Source: Deltaproteobacteria bacterium UBA5205
GTDB lineage: Bacteria > Desulfobacterota > Syntrophorhabdia > Syntrophorhabdales > Syntrophorhabdaceae
Assembly: GCA_002412715.1 (NCBI GenBank)
Contig: DHVP01000029.1
Coordinates: 1-64,000 of the forward strand
Direction of reading: 5' to 3'
DNA: 64,000 bases
Shown: positions 9,987-18,400 of the stretch, piece after piece
Position numbering within the stretch: the stretch's first letter is position 1
Layout: every line of letters begins with the position of its first letter
Program-made: the position numbers and the translations under genes
Notes under the pieces: model-generated
The model's database searches: none
What the model was told of the DNA's origin: nothing
The model's input: the letters and a program-made list of their open reading frames with translations, nothing else

Positions 9987-10967
9987 ATGTTCAATTCCAT
10001 AACTGACATTCCGGGCATCAAGGTTGGCCATGCCTCCGATTACACCGGGCTGACGGGATGCACCGTCATACTCTGCGAAGAGGGGGCGGTGGCCGGGATC
10101 GATGTGCGCGGGAGCGCCTCGGGGACACGGCAGGTCGACGCACTGAATGTCGGTCATATTGTGGAGCGGATACATGGTATTGTCCTCGCCGGAGGAAGCT
10201 CTTTCGGTCTTGATGCGGCCACGGGAGTGTCCCGTTACCTGGAGGAGAAAGGCATCGGTTTCGATGTGGGCATCACCCGCATCCCCATCGTTCCCACTGC
10301 CGTTATATTCGATCTTCTCTTCGGCAATTACAAAATCCGGCCGACAGCGCAGATGGGGTACGAGGCATGCGCCAATGCCGGGGAAAATGTTGCGGAGGGC
10401 AGTGTGGGTGCAGGTACCGGCGCTGTTGTCGGCAAGCTTTTCGAAATGCCCCGGGCAATGAAAGGCGGCCTGGGGACGTGCAGCATAGCTATGCCTGACG
10501 GCCTCAGGGTGGGGGCCCTTGTTGTCGTCAACGCTTTCGGTGATATCATCGATAATGTGACGGGAAAGATCATCGCCGGTTTGAGACAGGCGGAAGACAG
10601 CCTCGAATTCGCCAATACCACGAACTGTCTCAAACAGGGCATAGTGAAGAAGCAGTTCGGAATTGTCAACACAACCCTGGGAGTCGTCGCCACAAATGCG
10701 AAATTCTCAAAGAGAGACATCACGAAGGTATCACAGATGGCCCAGGGAGGTCTCATCAAGACGATCAATCCCGTTCATACCACCTTCGACGGGGATCTCG
10801 TAATCGGCCTTGCAATGGGAGAGGTGGACGCCGACATCAACCAGGTGGGGGTGCTTGCGGAATTTGTGCTTGCCGAAGCGATCAAGCGGGCAATTAAGAA
10901 GGCCGACGGATTCGGACTCATTCCGGCCTTCAGGGACATCAATAAAGGTTGGAAGGCCGGCAGGTAG
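9987..10967 (+). CDS. P1 (S58) family N-terminal-nucleophile peptidase/amidase, DmpA/NylC-like
   Basis: 326-residue member of the family that includes DmpA aminopeptidase and the nylon-oligomer hydrolase NylC. These are made as precursors and cut themselves to expose a Ser or Thr nucleophile. Family signatures seen are TDIPGIKVGH at the start, GIVLAGGSSFGLDAA, GSVGAGTGAVVGK and GGLGTCS. The segment VNTTLGVVATNA closely matches the NylC self-cleavage site, so cleavage between Asn228 and Thr229 with Thr229 as nucleophile is predicted. The substrate is unknown; short peptides or beta-amino acid amides are family precedents. It is probably cytoplasmic, as no signal peptide is visible. It lies between purE and the sirtuin gene on the same strand. 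Confidence 0.88.
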   Translation: MFNSITDIPGIKVGHASDYTGLTGCTVILCEEGAVAGIDVRGSASGTRQVDALNVGHIVERIHGIVLAGGSSFGLDAATGVSRYLEEKGIGFDVGITRIPIVPTAVIFDLLFGNYKIRPTAQMGYEACANAGENVAEGSVGAGTGAVVGKLFEMPRAMKGGLGTCSIAMPDGLRVGALVVVNAFGDIIDNVTGKIIAGLRQAEDSLEFANTTNCLKQGIVKKQFGIVNTTLGVVATNAKFSKRDITKVSQMAQGGLIKTINPVHTTFDGDLVIGLAMGEVDADINQVGVLAEFVLAEAIKRAIKKADGFGLIPAFRDINKGWKAGR

Positions 10968-11024
10968 ACGGTAAGGCGACATAGCATACCCGTGCTTCGC
11001 CTGTGACCGGCCGGGGGAGTGGAA

Positions 11025-11759
11025 ATGGAAGAATACAAAAAAATAGCCGACATCATCAAGGAACATAAATATGTTGTCGCCTTTACCGGCGCCGGGATAT
11101 CCGTGGATGCCGGCATACCGGCTTTTCGCGGCGGGCAGGGTCTGTGGGAAAAGTACGATCCCATGGAATATGCCCAGATCGGGTCTTTTATGTCCCGGCC
11201 GGAAAAGGTATGGATCATGCTGCGGGAAATGGCAGGCGTCATTTTTGCGTCGGTGCCCTCAAAGGCGCACCGGGCCCTTGGCAGGCTCGAAGAGATGGGA
11301 TACTTGAAGGCGGTGATCACCCAGAATGTTGACGGCCTTCATCAGGAGGCGGGCAACAGCAATGTCATCGAGTATCACGGCAACCATCGCCGGCTCGTAT
11401 GTCTGAGCTGTCACACGATCCTGCCTTTTACGCCGGATGCAGCCGCGATTCAGCCCTACCCGCGCTGCGAAAGGTGCGGCAAGGCCCTGAAGCCCGATGT
11501 TGTCTTTTTCGGCGAAGGTATTCCCATGGCCGAAATGACGAGAGCCAACGACGAGGCGAACAAGTGCAGGGTCATGTTCATCATAGGCACGTCGGGAGTG
11601 GTCTATCCCGCCGCGGACATACCATATCTGGCAAAGTCGAAGGGGGCGGCAATCGTGGAGATAAACGTGGAACAGACACCCTTCACGTCGTCCATCACGG
11701 ACTATTTTCTCAAAGGAACGGCCTCGGATATTCTCCCCGAAATCCTTAAGTTCCTGTGA
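11025..11759 (+). CDS. cobB: NAD-dependent protein deacylase, sirtuin (Sir2/CobB family)
   Basis: Sirtuins remove acyl groups from lysine side chains using NAD+. Seen here are the Rossmann motif TGAGISVDAGIPAFRG, the NAD-binding TQNVDGLH, the catalytic histidine in VIEYHGN, and a zinc knuckle of two Cys-x2-Cys pairs (VCLSC and RCERC). The C-terminal GTSGVVYPAA also fits. GTG at 11019 is an alternative start, but the GGGGGAG sequence at 11013-11019 is correctly spaced for ATG 11025, which gives 244 residues. The GLWEKYDP segment resembles CobB/SIRT5-like sirtuins. The acyl preference cannot be settled by eye. Confidence 0.93.
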   Translation: MEEYKKIADIIKEHKYVVAFTGAGISVDAGIPAFRGGQGLWEKYDPMEYAQIGSFMSRPEKVWIMLREMAGVIFASVPSKAHRALGRLEEMGYLKAVITQNVDGLHQEAGNSNVIEYHGNHRRLVCLSCHTILPFTPDAAAIQPYPRCERCGKALKPDVVFFGEGIPMAEMTRANDEANKCRVMFIIGTSGVVYPAADIPYLAKSKGAAIVEINVEQTPFTSSITDYFLKGTASDILPEILKFL

Positions 11760-11788
11760 CCCGGAACAAATGGAGAGATGACGGGAAC

Positions 11789-12916
11789 ATGGCGATAAGC
11801 GCGAAGACAGAAAAAACAGGGAAGGATACCCGGAAGAAGGCCGGAGCTTTTCGGGACACCTATTTCGTCATCATGGCCGGCGGCAAGGGAGAACGTTTCT
11901 GGCCGCTCTCCACAGATCGCGTCCCCAAACCTTTTGTGAGTCTCATGGGCAGGAAGACACTCATAGAATTGACCGTCGACCGTGCCAGAAAGATCGTCCC
12001 CCTGGCGCGTATCTTTGTCGTTCTCGTCAGGGAGCATCTTCCCATCGCAAAGAAGTGCCTCCCTGGATTACCCCGGAGCAATTTCATCATCCAGCCCTTC
12101 GATCGCGACACGGCCCCCTGCATCGGGCTCGCCGCCACGATGCTCCGTCAACTCAATCCCGATGCGGTAATGGTCGTCTTGCCTTCCGACCATTACGTGC
12201 CCGATGAAGCCGGTTTTACAGGGCTTATCAAGGAGACCGTGAAGGCAGCCCGCCGCGGGGAGCACCTTGTCACCATCGGTATCACGCCCGGGCGGCCGGA
12301 GACGGGATACGGCTATATCAAGGCCGGAAAGAAGATTTCATCGCCCCCTGAGGCCGACTGCTTCGAGGTGGCCCGGTACGTGGAGAAACCAAACCTGGCA
12401 ACGGCGCGGCGTTATCTCAGGCAAGGCGGCTATTACTGGAATGCCGGAATCTTTGTGTGGCGGGCCGGTGCACTCCTCGAAGGGCTCAGGCTCCATATGC
12501 CGGCGCTCCACAAGGGCCTTAAGAAATTGGGCAAGGCCCGTGCGCTGCGTCAAAAGACAAAGGCAGATGCCATCTTCGCCGGTTTCGAGAAGGTGTCCAT
12601 CGATTACGGTCTCATGGAGAAGGCCAAAAACGTTCTCATGATGCCTGCCGCCTTTGTCTGGGAAGATGTGGGCACCTGGACCTCCCTGCTTCGTGTCCTC
12701 TGTGCCGATGAAAGCGGCAACGTGGTGCGGGGGAAAAACCTTGTCCTCGACACAACGGATTGTGTAATCATCTCCGACAAAACCCCCGTGGCCACGCTCG
12801 GCGTCTCGGGCCTCGTCATCGTGGCCGGCAAGAACGGCATCCTCGTTTGCGATGCCTCAAAGGCGCAGGAAGTCCGGCAGATAGCGAAGATAATATCAAA
12901 GAAGGGTAATGGGTGA
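11789..12916 (+). CDS. manC: Mannose-1-phosphate guanylyltransferase
   Basis: Makes GDP-mannose from mannose-1-phosphate and GTP for surface polysaccharides. The nucleotidyltransferase motif MAGGKGERFWPLS is followed by KPFVSL, the dinucleotide-sugar motif ETGYGYIKAG and the catalytic-site VEKPN. The protein is about 375 residues, which is the short form without the phosphomannose isomerase domain of ManC/AlgA. An in-frame GTG at 11756 would overlap the sirtuin stop. ATG 11789 is preferred because GGAGAG lies 11 bases upstream and conservation begins only after it. The polar, lysine-rich first 25 residues are unusual. The gene's 3' end runs into a dispersed intergenic repeat. Confidence 0.9.
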   Translation: MAISAKTEKTGKDTRKKAGAFRDTYFVIMAGGKGERFWPLSTDRVPKPFVSLMGRKTLIELTVDRARKIVPLARIFVVLVREHLPIAKKCLPGLPRSNFIIQPFDRDTAPCIGLAATMLRQLNPDAVMVVLPSDHYVPDEAGFTGLIKETVKAARRGEHLVTIGITPGRPETGYGYIKAGKKISSPPEADCFEVARYVEKPNLATARRYLRQGGYYWNAGIFVWRAGALLEGLRLHMPALHKGLKKLGKARALRQKTKADAIFAGFEKVSIDYGLMEKAKNVLMMPAAFVWEDVGTWTSLLRVLCADESGNVVRGKNLVLDTTDCVIISDKTPVATLGVSGLVIVAGKNGILVCDASKAQEVRQIAKIISKKGNG

Positions 12917-12990
12917 TGGGTTATAGGTAATAGGGAAAATCATCTTTTGATTTCTTTGTCTTTCCCATCACCCATAACCTGTCTTTCCAT
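12904..12990. repeat. Dispersed GGGTAATGGGT-type intergenic repeat, copy 1
   Basis: Starts with GGGTAATGGGTGATGGGTT and ends with TTGTCTTTCCCATCACCC plus a short tail. The two ends are partly inverted (GATGGGTTA against TAACC...CCCATC), so it can fold. A second copy lies at 16287-16360. The left end covers the last codons of manC. Confidence 0.6.
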
Positions 12991-13089
12991 TCTTTTCCCC
13001 ATCACCTTTTTTTCAGACAAATAATCGTGAGCCGAAAGTAATATAGGTCAGGGCGAAGCTGTGCCTGCGAAATGAAAAGGGGAGGAGTC

Positions 13090-14622
13090 TTGATCGCACG
13101 GGTTCTTACTGCCACTGTTTACGGTATTGATGGGATAAAGATCGATGTGGAGGTGGATATTACCTATGGGCTGCCGGCGTTCAACATTGTCGGTTTGCCG
13201 GAGACGTCCGTGAAGGAGAGCAAGGAACGGGTCAGGTCGGCCATCAAAAACGCCGGGTTCGAGTTTCCCGGGGACCGCATCACCATCAACCTTGCTCCGG
13301 CCGATGTTCGCAAGGAGGGTTCCTCTTTCGATCTGCCCATCGCGGTCGGCATCCTTGCGGCCATGGGAGCTTTGAAAAATGAGTCCTTGAAAGATCATCT
13401 TATCGCGGGGGAGCTTTCGCTGGACGGACAGGTGAAGACGGTCAGGGGAATCCTGCCCGTGGCGCTGCTCACGCAGCAGGAAGGCATAGGGACGATCATC
13501 GTTCCGGGCGGCAACGGTAAGGAGGCCTCCATTGTGCGGGACATCAGGGTTCTCGGCGCGGGCCATCTTCTCGAGATCTTCCATTACTTCAAGGGAGAAG
13601 GAGAGCTCGCGCTGTTTGAAGAGGACGACCGGGAAGGATTGAGGCCCCCGGCACCTGACGACGTGGATTTCTCCGATATCAGGGATCAGACCCAGGCAAA
13701 AAGGGCCCTCGAGGTAGCAGCGGGAGGCGGACATAATATCATCATGGTTGGATCTCCCGGCTCAGGCAAGACGATGCTCTCGCGGTCCCTTCCCACCATA
13801 CTGCCCGTTCTTGGTTATGCCGAAGCGGTGGAGACAACGAAGATCCACAGCATCGCCGGACTTCTGGGACCACACAGGGCACTCATCATGAGGAGGCCTT
13901 TCAGGGCGCCCCATCACAGCATATCCGACGCGGGGCTCATCGGAGGGGGACACGTCCCGAGACCGGGTGAGGTAAGCCTTGCTCACAACGGGGTCTTATT
14001 CCTCGATGAGTTTCCGGAATTTCGCCGCCACGTGCTTGACGCGCTGCGCCAGCCGCTGGAGGACGGCGACGTGACCATAGCGAGGGTGAATAATGCCATT
14101 ACCTTCCCGGCGAGGTTCATGCTTGTCGCCGCCATGAATCCCTGCCCCTGCGGCTACTTCGGCGACCCGAAAAGGGCCTGTACCTGCACCGGCGCCCAGA
14201 TTTACAGGTACCGTTCGCGTATTTCCGGCCCTCTCCTGGACAGGATAGACATCCACATCGAGGTGCCCCCCGTGAAGATCGGCGACCTTGCCGTCGACCG
14301 CTATGAAGAGCCTTCCGCGGCCATACGGCAGAGAGTGGCCGGAGCACGGACGATACAGCGTGAGCGCTTCAAGCAAAAGACTATCCATGCCAACGCACAA
14401 ATGCCGGCCCGACTGATCAGAAAATACTGTTCCCTTGAGACTGCGGCCCAGGCCATGCTCGAGGCGGCGGTCGAGAAATGGGCGCTGTCCCCCCGGGCCT
14501 ATCACCGCATCCTGAAGGTAGCGCGAACGATAGCGGACCTGGACGGAGTGGAGGGAATTACCGAGGCCCACGTGGCCGAAGCGATCAGGTATCGTGCGCT
14601 GGACAAAAGGTTGATGATGTGA
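13090..14622 (+). CDS. comM: YifB/ComM-family Mg-chelatase-like AAA+ ATPase
   Basis: ComM-type AAA+ helicases promote branch migration during natural transformation and are widely conserved in bacteria. Domains in order: an N-terminal Lon-protease-like fold (about 1-165, starting with the family motif ARVLTATVYGIDG), an AAA+ core with Walker A GSPGSGKTML, Walker B LFLDEFPEF and sensor motif AAMNPCPCG, then the cysteine cluster around KRACTCTGAQ and a C-terminal lid helix. ATG 13072 is in frame, but TTG 13090 sits right after GGGGAGGAG and matches the family N-terminus (about 510 residues), so it is preferred. A strong terminator follows. No other competence genes are nearby. Confidence 0.9.
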   Translation: MIARVLTATVYGIDGIKIDVEVDITYGLPAFNIVGLPETSVKESKERVRSAIKNAGFEFPGDRITINLAPADVRKEGSSFDLPIAVGILAAMGALKNESLKDHLIAGELSLDGQVKTVRGILPVALLTQQEGIGTIIVPGGNGKEASIVRDIRVLGAGHLLEIFHYFKGEGELALFEEDDREGLRPPAPDDVDFSDIRDQTQAKRALEVAAGGGHNIIMVGSPGSGKTMLSRSLPTILPVLGYAEAVETTKIHSIAGLLGPHRALIMRRPFRAPHHSISDAGLIGGGHVPRPGEVSLAHNGVLFLDEFPEFRRHVLDALRQPLEDGDVTIARVNNAITFPARFMLVAAMNPCPCGYFGDPKRACTCTGAQIYRYRSRISGPLLDRIDIHIEVPPVKIGDLAVDRYEEPSAAIRQRVAGARTIQRERFKQKTIHANAQMPARLIRKYCSLETAAQAMLEAAVEKWALSPRAYHRILKVARTIADLDGVEGITEAHVAEAIRYRALDKRLMM

Positions 14623-14628
14623 AAAGGC

Positions 14629-14685
14629 GAAAGACTTGCCTCTCGCCCTGTCGCCCGAAGCGGAAGGGTGCGAGGCAAGTCTTTT
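14629..14685 (+). terminator. Rho-independent terminator after the ComM-like gene
   Basis: AAAGACTTGCC on the left pairs perfectly with GGCAAGTCTTT on the right, with further partial pairing inside (CTCGCCCT/AGGGTGCGAG), and a TTTTATTT tract follows. It lies just after the TGA of the ComM-like gene. Confidence 0.85.
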
Positions 14686-14708
14686 ATTTCCCCCTCAAAC
14701 TCCCCGGG

Positions 14709-14737
14709 TTGAACCTTCAGCCAAAAGACGGTATAAT
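14709..14737 (+). promoter_or_regulatory. Sigma-70-type promoter for the YchF-like GTPase gene
   Basis: TTGAAC at 14709-14714 and a perfect TATAAT at 14732-14737 are separated by exactly 17 bases. The start codon at 14847 is about 105 bases downstream of the expected transcript start. Being just after a terminator supports an independent transcription unit. Confidence 0.65.
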
Positions 14738-14846
14738 GGTGGCCCAGGCAGGCATAAAGGTCGTTTGAGTCAGCGTTACACAATCCGAGAGAGCTGATGG
14801 TCAGGGCCGCAATGCCTTCCTGAAACAGTACACGAGGGAGAACAGG

Positions 14847-15899
14847 ATGTATATTTCCGTCATCGGTCCGGCGCGGTCCGGAAAGACTACGCTTTTCCAG
14901 GCGCTCAGCGGCGTCGAGAGTGCCAGGGGGTTTTCCGACGGAGACAACATCATCTCCATCGATGTTCCCGATGCGAGAGTCGAGGAACTGACGAAGATCT
15001 TCAAGCCGAAAAAGAGCACCTATGCCCGGATCGAGCTTGCCGACACGGTGGCCATCTCGGAAGGCAATGTCAAGGACTCCACCATCAATGCGAAAACACT
15101 TCAGAAGATGCGCTCCAGTGACGCCTTTATCCTGACGTTAAATGATTTTGAGGGGGCGACCTGCGAGGGCCTCGAAAAAGATTTCCATAGCATAGTTAGT
15201 GAATTCATCCTGGCCGATATGATCCTTATTGAAGGCCGGATCGAGCGTATCAAAAAACAGGCGGGGAAGAAGGAAAATACGGCGCTGCTCCTGGAGGAGG
15301 AGCTTCTCGATCGATGCCTGGCCTACCTGGGTGAGGGCAAACCGTTACGGGCGATGGAGCTTTCGCGGAACGACGAGAAGGCGCTCAGGGGTTTCCGGTT
15401 TCTCTCCCAGAAGCCGATGATGATAGCGGTCAACTCCTCCGAAGACAGGATTGGCGGCCTCTCGAAAGGACAGGCGCCTTGTGTCGATCTCGACGGCTGC
15501 CCGGTTTTGTACGTCTGCGCCAGCCTGGAATGCGAGCTGGCAATGATGGGGGAAGAGGAACGGTCGGCCTTTATGGAGGAATTCGCCATCGAAGAGTCCA
15601 TCAGGGGGCGCATGATACGCCTTGCCTTTGACACACTGGGGCTCATCTCCTTCCTTACCGTCGGTGAAGACGAATGTCGGGCGTGGCCCATCAGAAAAGG
15701 GATGAACGCCCAGGAGGCGGCCGGCGCCATCCACACTGACCTTTCGGCCCGCTTCATTCGCGCCGAGACGGTTTCCTACTCCGATTTCATGAAGTTCGGC
15801 GGCATGGCCGAATGCAAGAAGGCCGGCGTATGGCGCCTCGAGGGCAAAACATATATCGTTCAGGACGGCGATATCATCTCAATACGAGCAGGAAACTGA
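14847..15899 (+). CDS. Divergent YchF-like (OBG-family) nucleotide-binding protein with TGS domain
   Basis: The C-terminal 85 residues are a clear YchF-type TGS domain (DTLGLISFLTVGEDE, AWPIRKG, GAIHTDL, FIRAE, YIVQDGDI). The N-terminus has a P-loop, GPARSGKTTL, and a coiled insert follows around 120-175. It departs from true YchF in two places. The G1 loop is not GxPNVGKS, and the G3 loop that should read D-x-A-G reads ELADTVA. The base-specificity region reads NSSED, like the NxxE type of YchF, which prefers ATP. It is 350 residues, against about 363 for YchF. It is probably a paralogue with a separate, unknown role in ribosome- or redox-related control. Confidence 0.78.
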   Translation: MYISVIGPARSGKTTLFQALSGVESARGFSDGDNIISIDVPDARVEELTKIFKPKKSTYARIELADTVAISEGNVKDSTINAKTLQKMRSSDAFILTLNDFEGATCEGLEKDFHSIVSEFILADMILIEGRIERIKKQAGKKENTALLLEEELLDRCLAYLGEGKPLRAMELSRNDEKALRGFRFLSQKPMMIAVNSSEDRIGGLSKGQAPCVDLDGCPVLYVCASLECELAMMGEEERSAFMEEFAIEESIRGRMIRLAFDTLGLISFLTVGEDECRAWPIRKGMNAQEAAGAIHTDLSARFIRAETVSYSDFMKFGGMAECKKAGVWRLEGKTYIVQDGDIISIRAGN

Positions 15900-16004
15900 A
15901 ACGAATTCCGCATCACACAGGATCCCAAAGAGCATAAATCTATGGCTTCAATCTGCAAGCGCCGCAGCGAAATTCAATAAAGAACACAAAGGAGGTCAAT
16001 GACT

Positions 16005-16280
16005 ATGGCACAGGATCCGGGTATCGGATACAAAATTACAGCGACCGTCATCGAAGCCAGGGGCAACTGCAATGCCGGTCACAAGGCGGGCGACATCTTC
16101 GAGCTGAGCTGTCACAATCCCGCCGGATTATGCGGGTTTTTTTATCACAGCATCTTTGCCGACCTGGAAACATTTCAGTTTGGAGGCAATCTCCCCTGGT
16201 GGGATGGTGACAGAATAGAGGTCCAATGCCCCGACGTCGCTAACATGGTGACCCTGGAACTGGAAAGGAAGAAGAGGTGA
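16005..16280 (+). CDS. TIGR04076 family protein
   Basis: Small cytoplasmic protein of a conserved family with no known function. The family pattern is visible: KITATVIEARGNCNAGHKAGD, a central CHNPAGLCGFFYHSI, then FGGNLPWW and VQCPDVANMV. Four cysteines and two histidines are conserved in position, so metal or redox chemistry is possible. The strong GGAGG at 15991-15995 is only 3 bases from ATG 15999 but 9 bases from ATG 16005, so the second ATG is chosen (91 residues). It is convergent with the membrane gene downstream, with a dispersed repeat between. Confidence 0.85.
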   Translation: MAQDPGIGYKITATVIEARGNCNAGHKAGDIFELSCHNPAGLCGFFYHSIFADLETFQFGGNLPWWDGDRIEVQCPDVANMVTLELERKKR

Positions 16281-16286
16281 TACGAC

Positions 16287-16360
16287 GGGTAATGGGTCTG
16301 GGTTATAGGTTATAGGAAAAACTGTCTTCTAAAAGAATTCTTGTCTTTCCCATCACCCCT
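16287..16360. repeat. Dispersed GGGTAATGGGT-type intergenic repeat, copy 2
   Basis: GGGTAATGGGT, GGGTTATAGGT and the distal CTTGTCTTTCCCATCACCC match copy 1 at 12904-12990 almost base for base at the ends, while the middle differs. It fills the gap between two convergent genes. Confidence 0.6.
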
Positions 16361-16362
16361 CT

Positions 16363-16977
16363 TCATTTGAAAAAGAAGTAGATGATCATCGCGGTTACGA
16401 GTGCCATCAGGGGGAGGGCGAACCAGATGATTCTGCTGAATGCAGCAGGTGACGGGTACGGCCAGGTTTTCTCCCTGAAGGAAAGAATGACTCCCTTGCC
16501 TTGATTCCAGTCAAGATTCCACAAAAGACCTGCGGTGACATAAAGGAAGGAAGAGGCAAAGATGCTTGAGAACAAGGCGACAGGATAATGCCCGTCGCGA
16601 AAGAAAATGTACAGGTCGTAAGACCAGCTCACCGTAAACATCCACACGACAAATATTACCAGGGCCTGTTTGAGAGGCAGCTTCCTCGTTGCCAGCCTGT
16701 AAACGGAACCGATCGCCCACGGGGCGCCAAGAAACGTCATCAGCGACATGAACCCGGCGTCAACGGCGTCCCAGGTGGGATCGCCGCTGTAGGGTGCCAT
16801 AACGACCATAGCGGCAGCGGCAACGATGAAGGTCGCGAGCTTCCAGGGACAGAAAAGGAATTTCCAATAATCTCCGCGAGAGAATGCAAAAGAACGTCTG
16901 TCCGAGAGGCAGACGACAAGGGCGAGTATGCATGCCAGGATCCAGAGCAGGGTGTATATGGAGAAAAAAAGACCCAT
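16363..16977 (-). CDS. Multi-pass membrane protein of unknown function
   Basis: I do not recognise this family. From the ATG at 16977 it is about 204 residues with roughly six hydrophobic segments: the first directly at the N-terminus (FFSIYTLLWILACILALVVC), then near 50-68, 80-100, 110-130, 140-160 and at the C-terminus (LPLMALVTAMIIYFFF). An in-frame GTG at 17049 would add 24 polar residues. ATG 16977 is preferred because AAGGAGG precedes it by 13 bases, a slightly long spacing. Charged or aromatic loops include DPTWDAVDAG and YDLYIFFRDGHYP. It is divergent from two other small membrane genes. Confidence 0.7.
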   Translation of the reverse strand: MGLFFSIYTLLWILACILALVVCLSDRRSFAFSRGDYWKFLFCPWKLATFIVAAAAMVVMAPYSGDPTWDAVDAGFMSLMTFLGAPWAIGSVYRLATRKLPLKQALVIFVVWMFTVSWSYDLYIFFRDGHYPVALFSSIFASSFLYVTAGLLWNLDWNQGKGVILSFREKTWPYPSPAAFSRIIWFALPLMALVTAMIIYFFFK

Positions 16978-17289
16978 GTGCAAAGATCGGCCTCCTTCGA
17001 AATGGGCTGGTTTCGTCGGTATTGTATCATCATTCGTTTTGTTTTGCACCGAGGGATGTCAGGCGCAGAAGGGCTCCGGACAACCGGCCGGGGGCACCGC
17101 AGCCTGAAAACAGATTGCAACATTTCCGCACCCGGGGCACAATATAAGTATATAGGGTTGCTTGGCCATCTTCCCGTGCGACCGGGTTCCTGCTTCCCCT
17201 CCCGTGGCTGGTCATAACCGCAACTGCCGGAAAAGACGGTCCGGCGCGTCGGTTAAAGCGGTAACCGAACAGGATAGAGGGTCGGCCAT

Positions 17290-17751
17290 ATGCTTGATCA
17301 GTTCGTTATGATGTCGCACGTGGTTTTTGGCGTGTTTGCCATCCTCTTTGCCGTGGCCCTGTGTGTGGATGTCCTGAACGCCTCCGAGACAAATCTTGCA
17401 CGGATGAAAAAGCTGAGCTTGCTCGTTGCTTTGTGCGTCATTGTGTCTTATATGATCGGAGGTTACTGGTATGTGCTTTATTATGGAGAGCACCGGGACA
17501 TCATTAAGGCCGGCTCGTGGCCATGGGCGCACACCTATTTCATGGAAGTGAAGGAACACCTGTTCTTCGTAATGCTGATCCTGAGCATCTATCTCCCGAT
17601 AGCCGTTTACGGCAGTACTCCCCTTACCGGAAAAAAAACGAAGCGTTTCATACTTGGGATCGGTGTCCTGATCGTTCTACTCGGCCTTTTCATGGAAGTC
17701 TCCGGCGGAATCATCAGTAAAGGTGTAACGATGGGATTGTTGAGGAGGTAA
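17290..17751 (+). CDS. Small four-helix membrane protein, unknown function
   Basis: 153 residues with four predicted membrane helices (about 7-27, 42-62, 87-110 and 118-140). Histidines occur in or near helices: SHVVFG in helix 1, GEHRD in the first loop, and AHTYFMEVKEHLFF at helix 3. This spacing would suit a haem-b or metal-binding membrane subunit, but no known family is recognised, so that is only a suggestion. It is followed 3 bases later by another small membrane gene with its own GAGGAGG ribosome site, and the two almost certainly form an operon and perhaps a complex. Confidence 0.7.
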   Translation: MLDQFVMMSHVVFGVFAILFAVALCVDVLNASETNLARMKKLSLLVALCVIVSYMIGGYWYVLYYGEHRDIIKAGSWPWAHTYFMEVKEHLFFVMLILSIYLPIAVYGSTPLTGKKTKRFILGIGVLIVLLGLFMEVSGGIISKGVTMGLLRR

Positions 17752-17754
17752 GGC

Positions 17755-18081
17755 ATGAGAGAGGCAAGAATGGGAAGGTGCGCCGCCGGTTTCGGTCTAT
17801 CCCTGGTCGTGACAAGTCTTTTGAACTCCCTGATCCTCGTTGCTAAAGAACTCAACAGCGATGTGATGAATGCTTTCAAATCGGCGATGGGGCACCACTG
17901 GGTAACACACGGTGCTATCGTGATCGGTATGTTTGTTGTCCTCGGCCTTATTTTCTCGGCCGCGAACGCCGGGGAGCGATTTGATCACGACAGGATGTTG
18001 AAATATATTGTGTTGGCCGTGGTTATCAGCGGGATCGTCGTCGCGGGGTTTTTTCTGCCCCATCTCAGAGCGGCAGGATAA
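17755..18081 (+). CDS. Small three-helix membrane protein, unknown function
   Basis: 108 residues with three hydrophobic stretches (about 12-29, 52-71 and 84-103). A conserved-looking MGHHWVTHG lies just before the second helix, giving three histidines close together. GAGGAGG ends 7 bases before the ATG. The neighbour upstream also has membrane histidines, so the pair may bind a shared cofactor. The function is unknown. Confidence 0.65.
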   Translation: MREARMGRCAAGFGLSLVVTSLLNSLILVAKELNSDVMNAFKSAMGHHWVTHGAIVIGMFVVLGLIFSAANAGERFDHDRMLKYIVLAVVISGIVVAGFFLPHLRAAG

Positions 18082-18400
18082 GGAAGCCCCTATTTCAGCC
18101 CAACCAGCCCGGCGCTTCTAACTTTCCGTACCCGATCCGCGCGCGATATTTTTTCAACACTCCCGCCAGGGCCTGCCCCAGGCCGCCGGAGCAGGTGGGG
18201 GGGATACCACGGTTGCCATATCCCCGAAAGACGCTTATAATTTACTTCTAACATTAAGACGTTTAGAGTCGCAGACCAATCAGGCTCTCCGGGGGTTCAG
18301 GAACGTGCACGACCCGTTGAAGAGGTCGCCGGATAATTGATGGAACTCCGAAGGGTCAAGGCAGGGGGGTAGGGTTGGCAGCGACAGACAGGGGAAGAGT
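18082..18400. other. 319-base intergenic region with promoter and long leader
   Basis: No convincing coding sequence. It holds a GC-rich stretch with a poly-G run (GGTGGGGGGGAT), then the promoter described separately at 18213-18241, then about 150 bases of untranslated leader before the kinase ATG. No known riboswitch was recognised in the leader. Confidence 0.5.
18213..18241 (+). promoter_or_regulatory. Sigma-70-type promoter for the hybrid histidine kinase
   Basis: TTGCCA at 18213-18218 and TATAAT at 18236-18241 are separated by 17 bases. The predicted transcript would have a leader of about 150 bases before ATG 18401. Confidence 0.6.
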
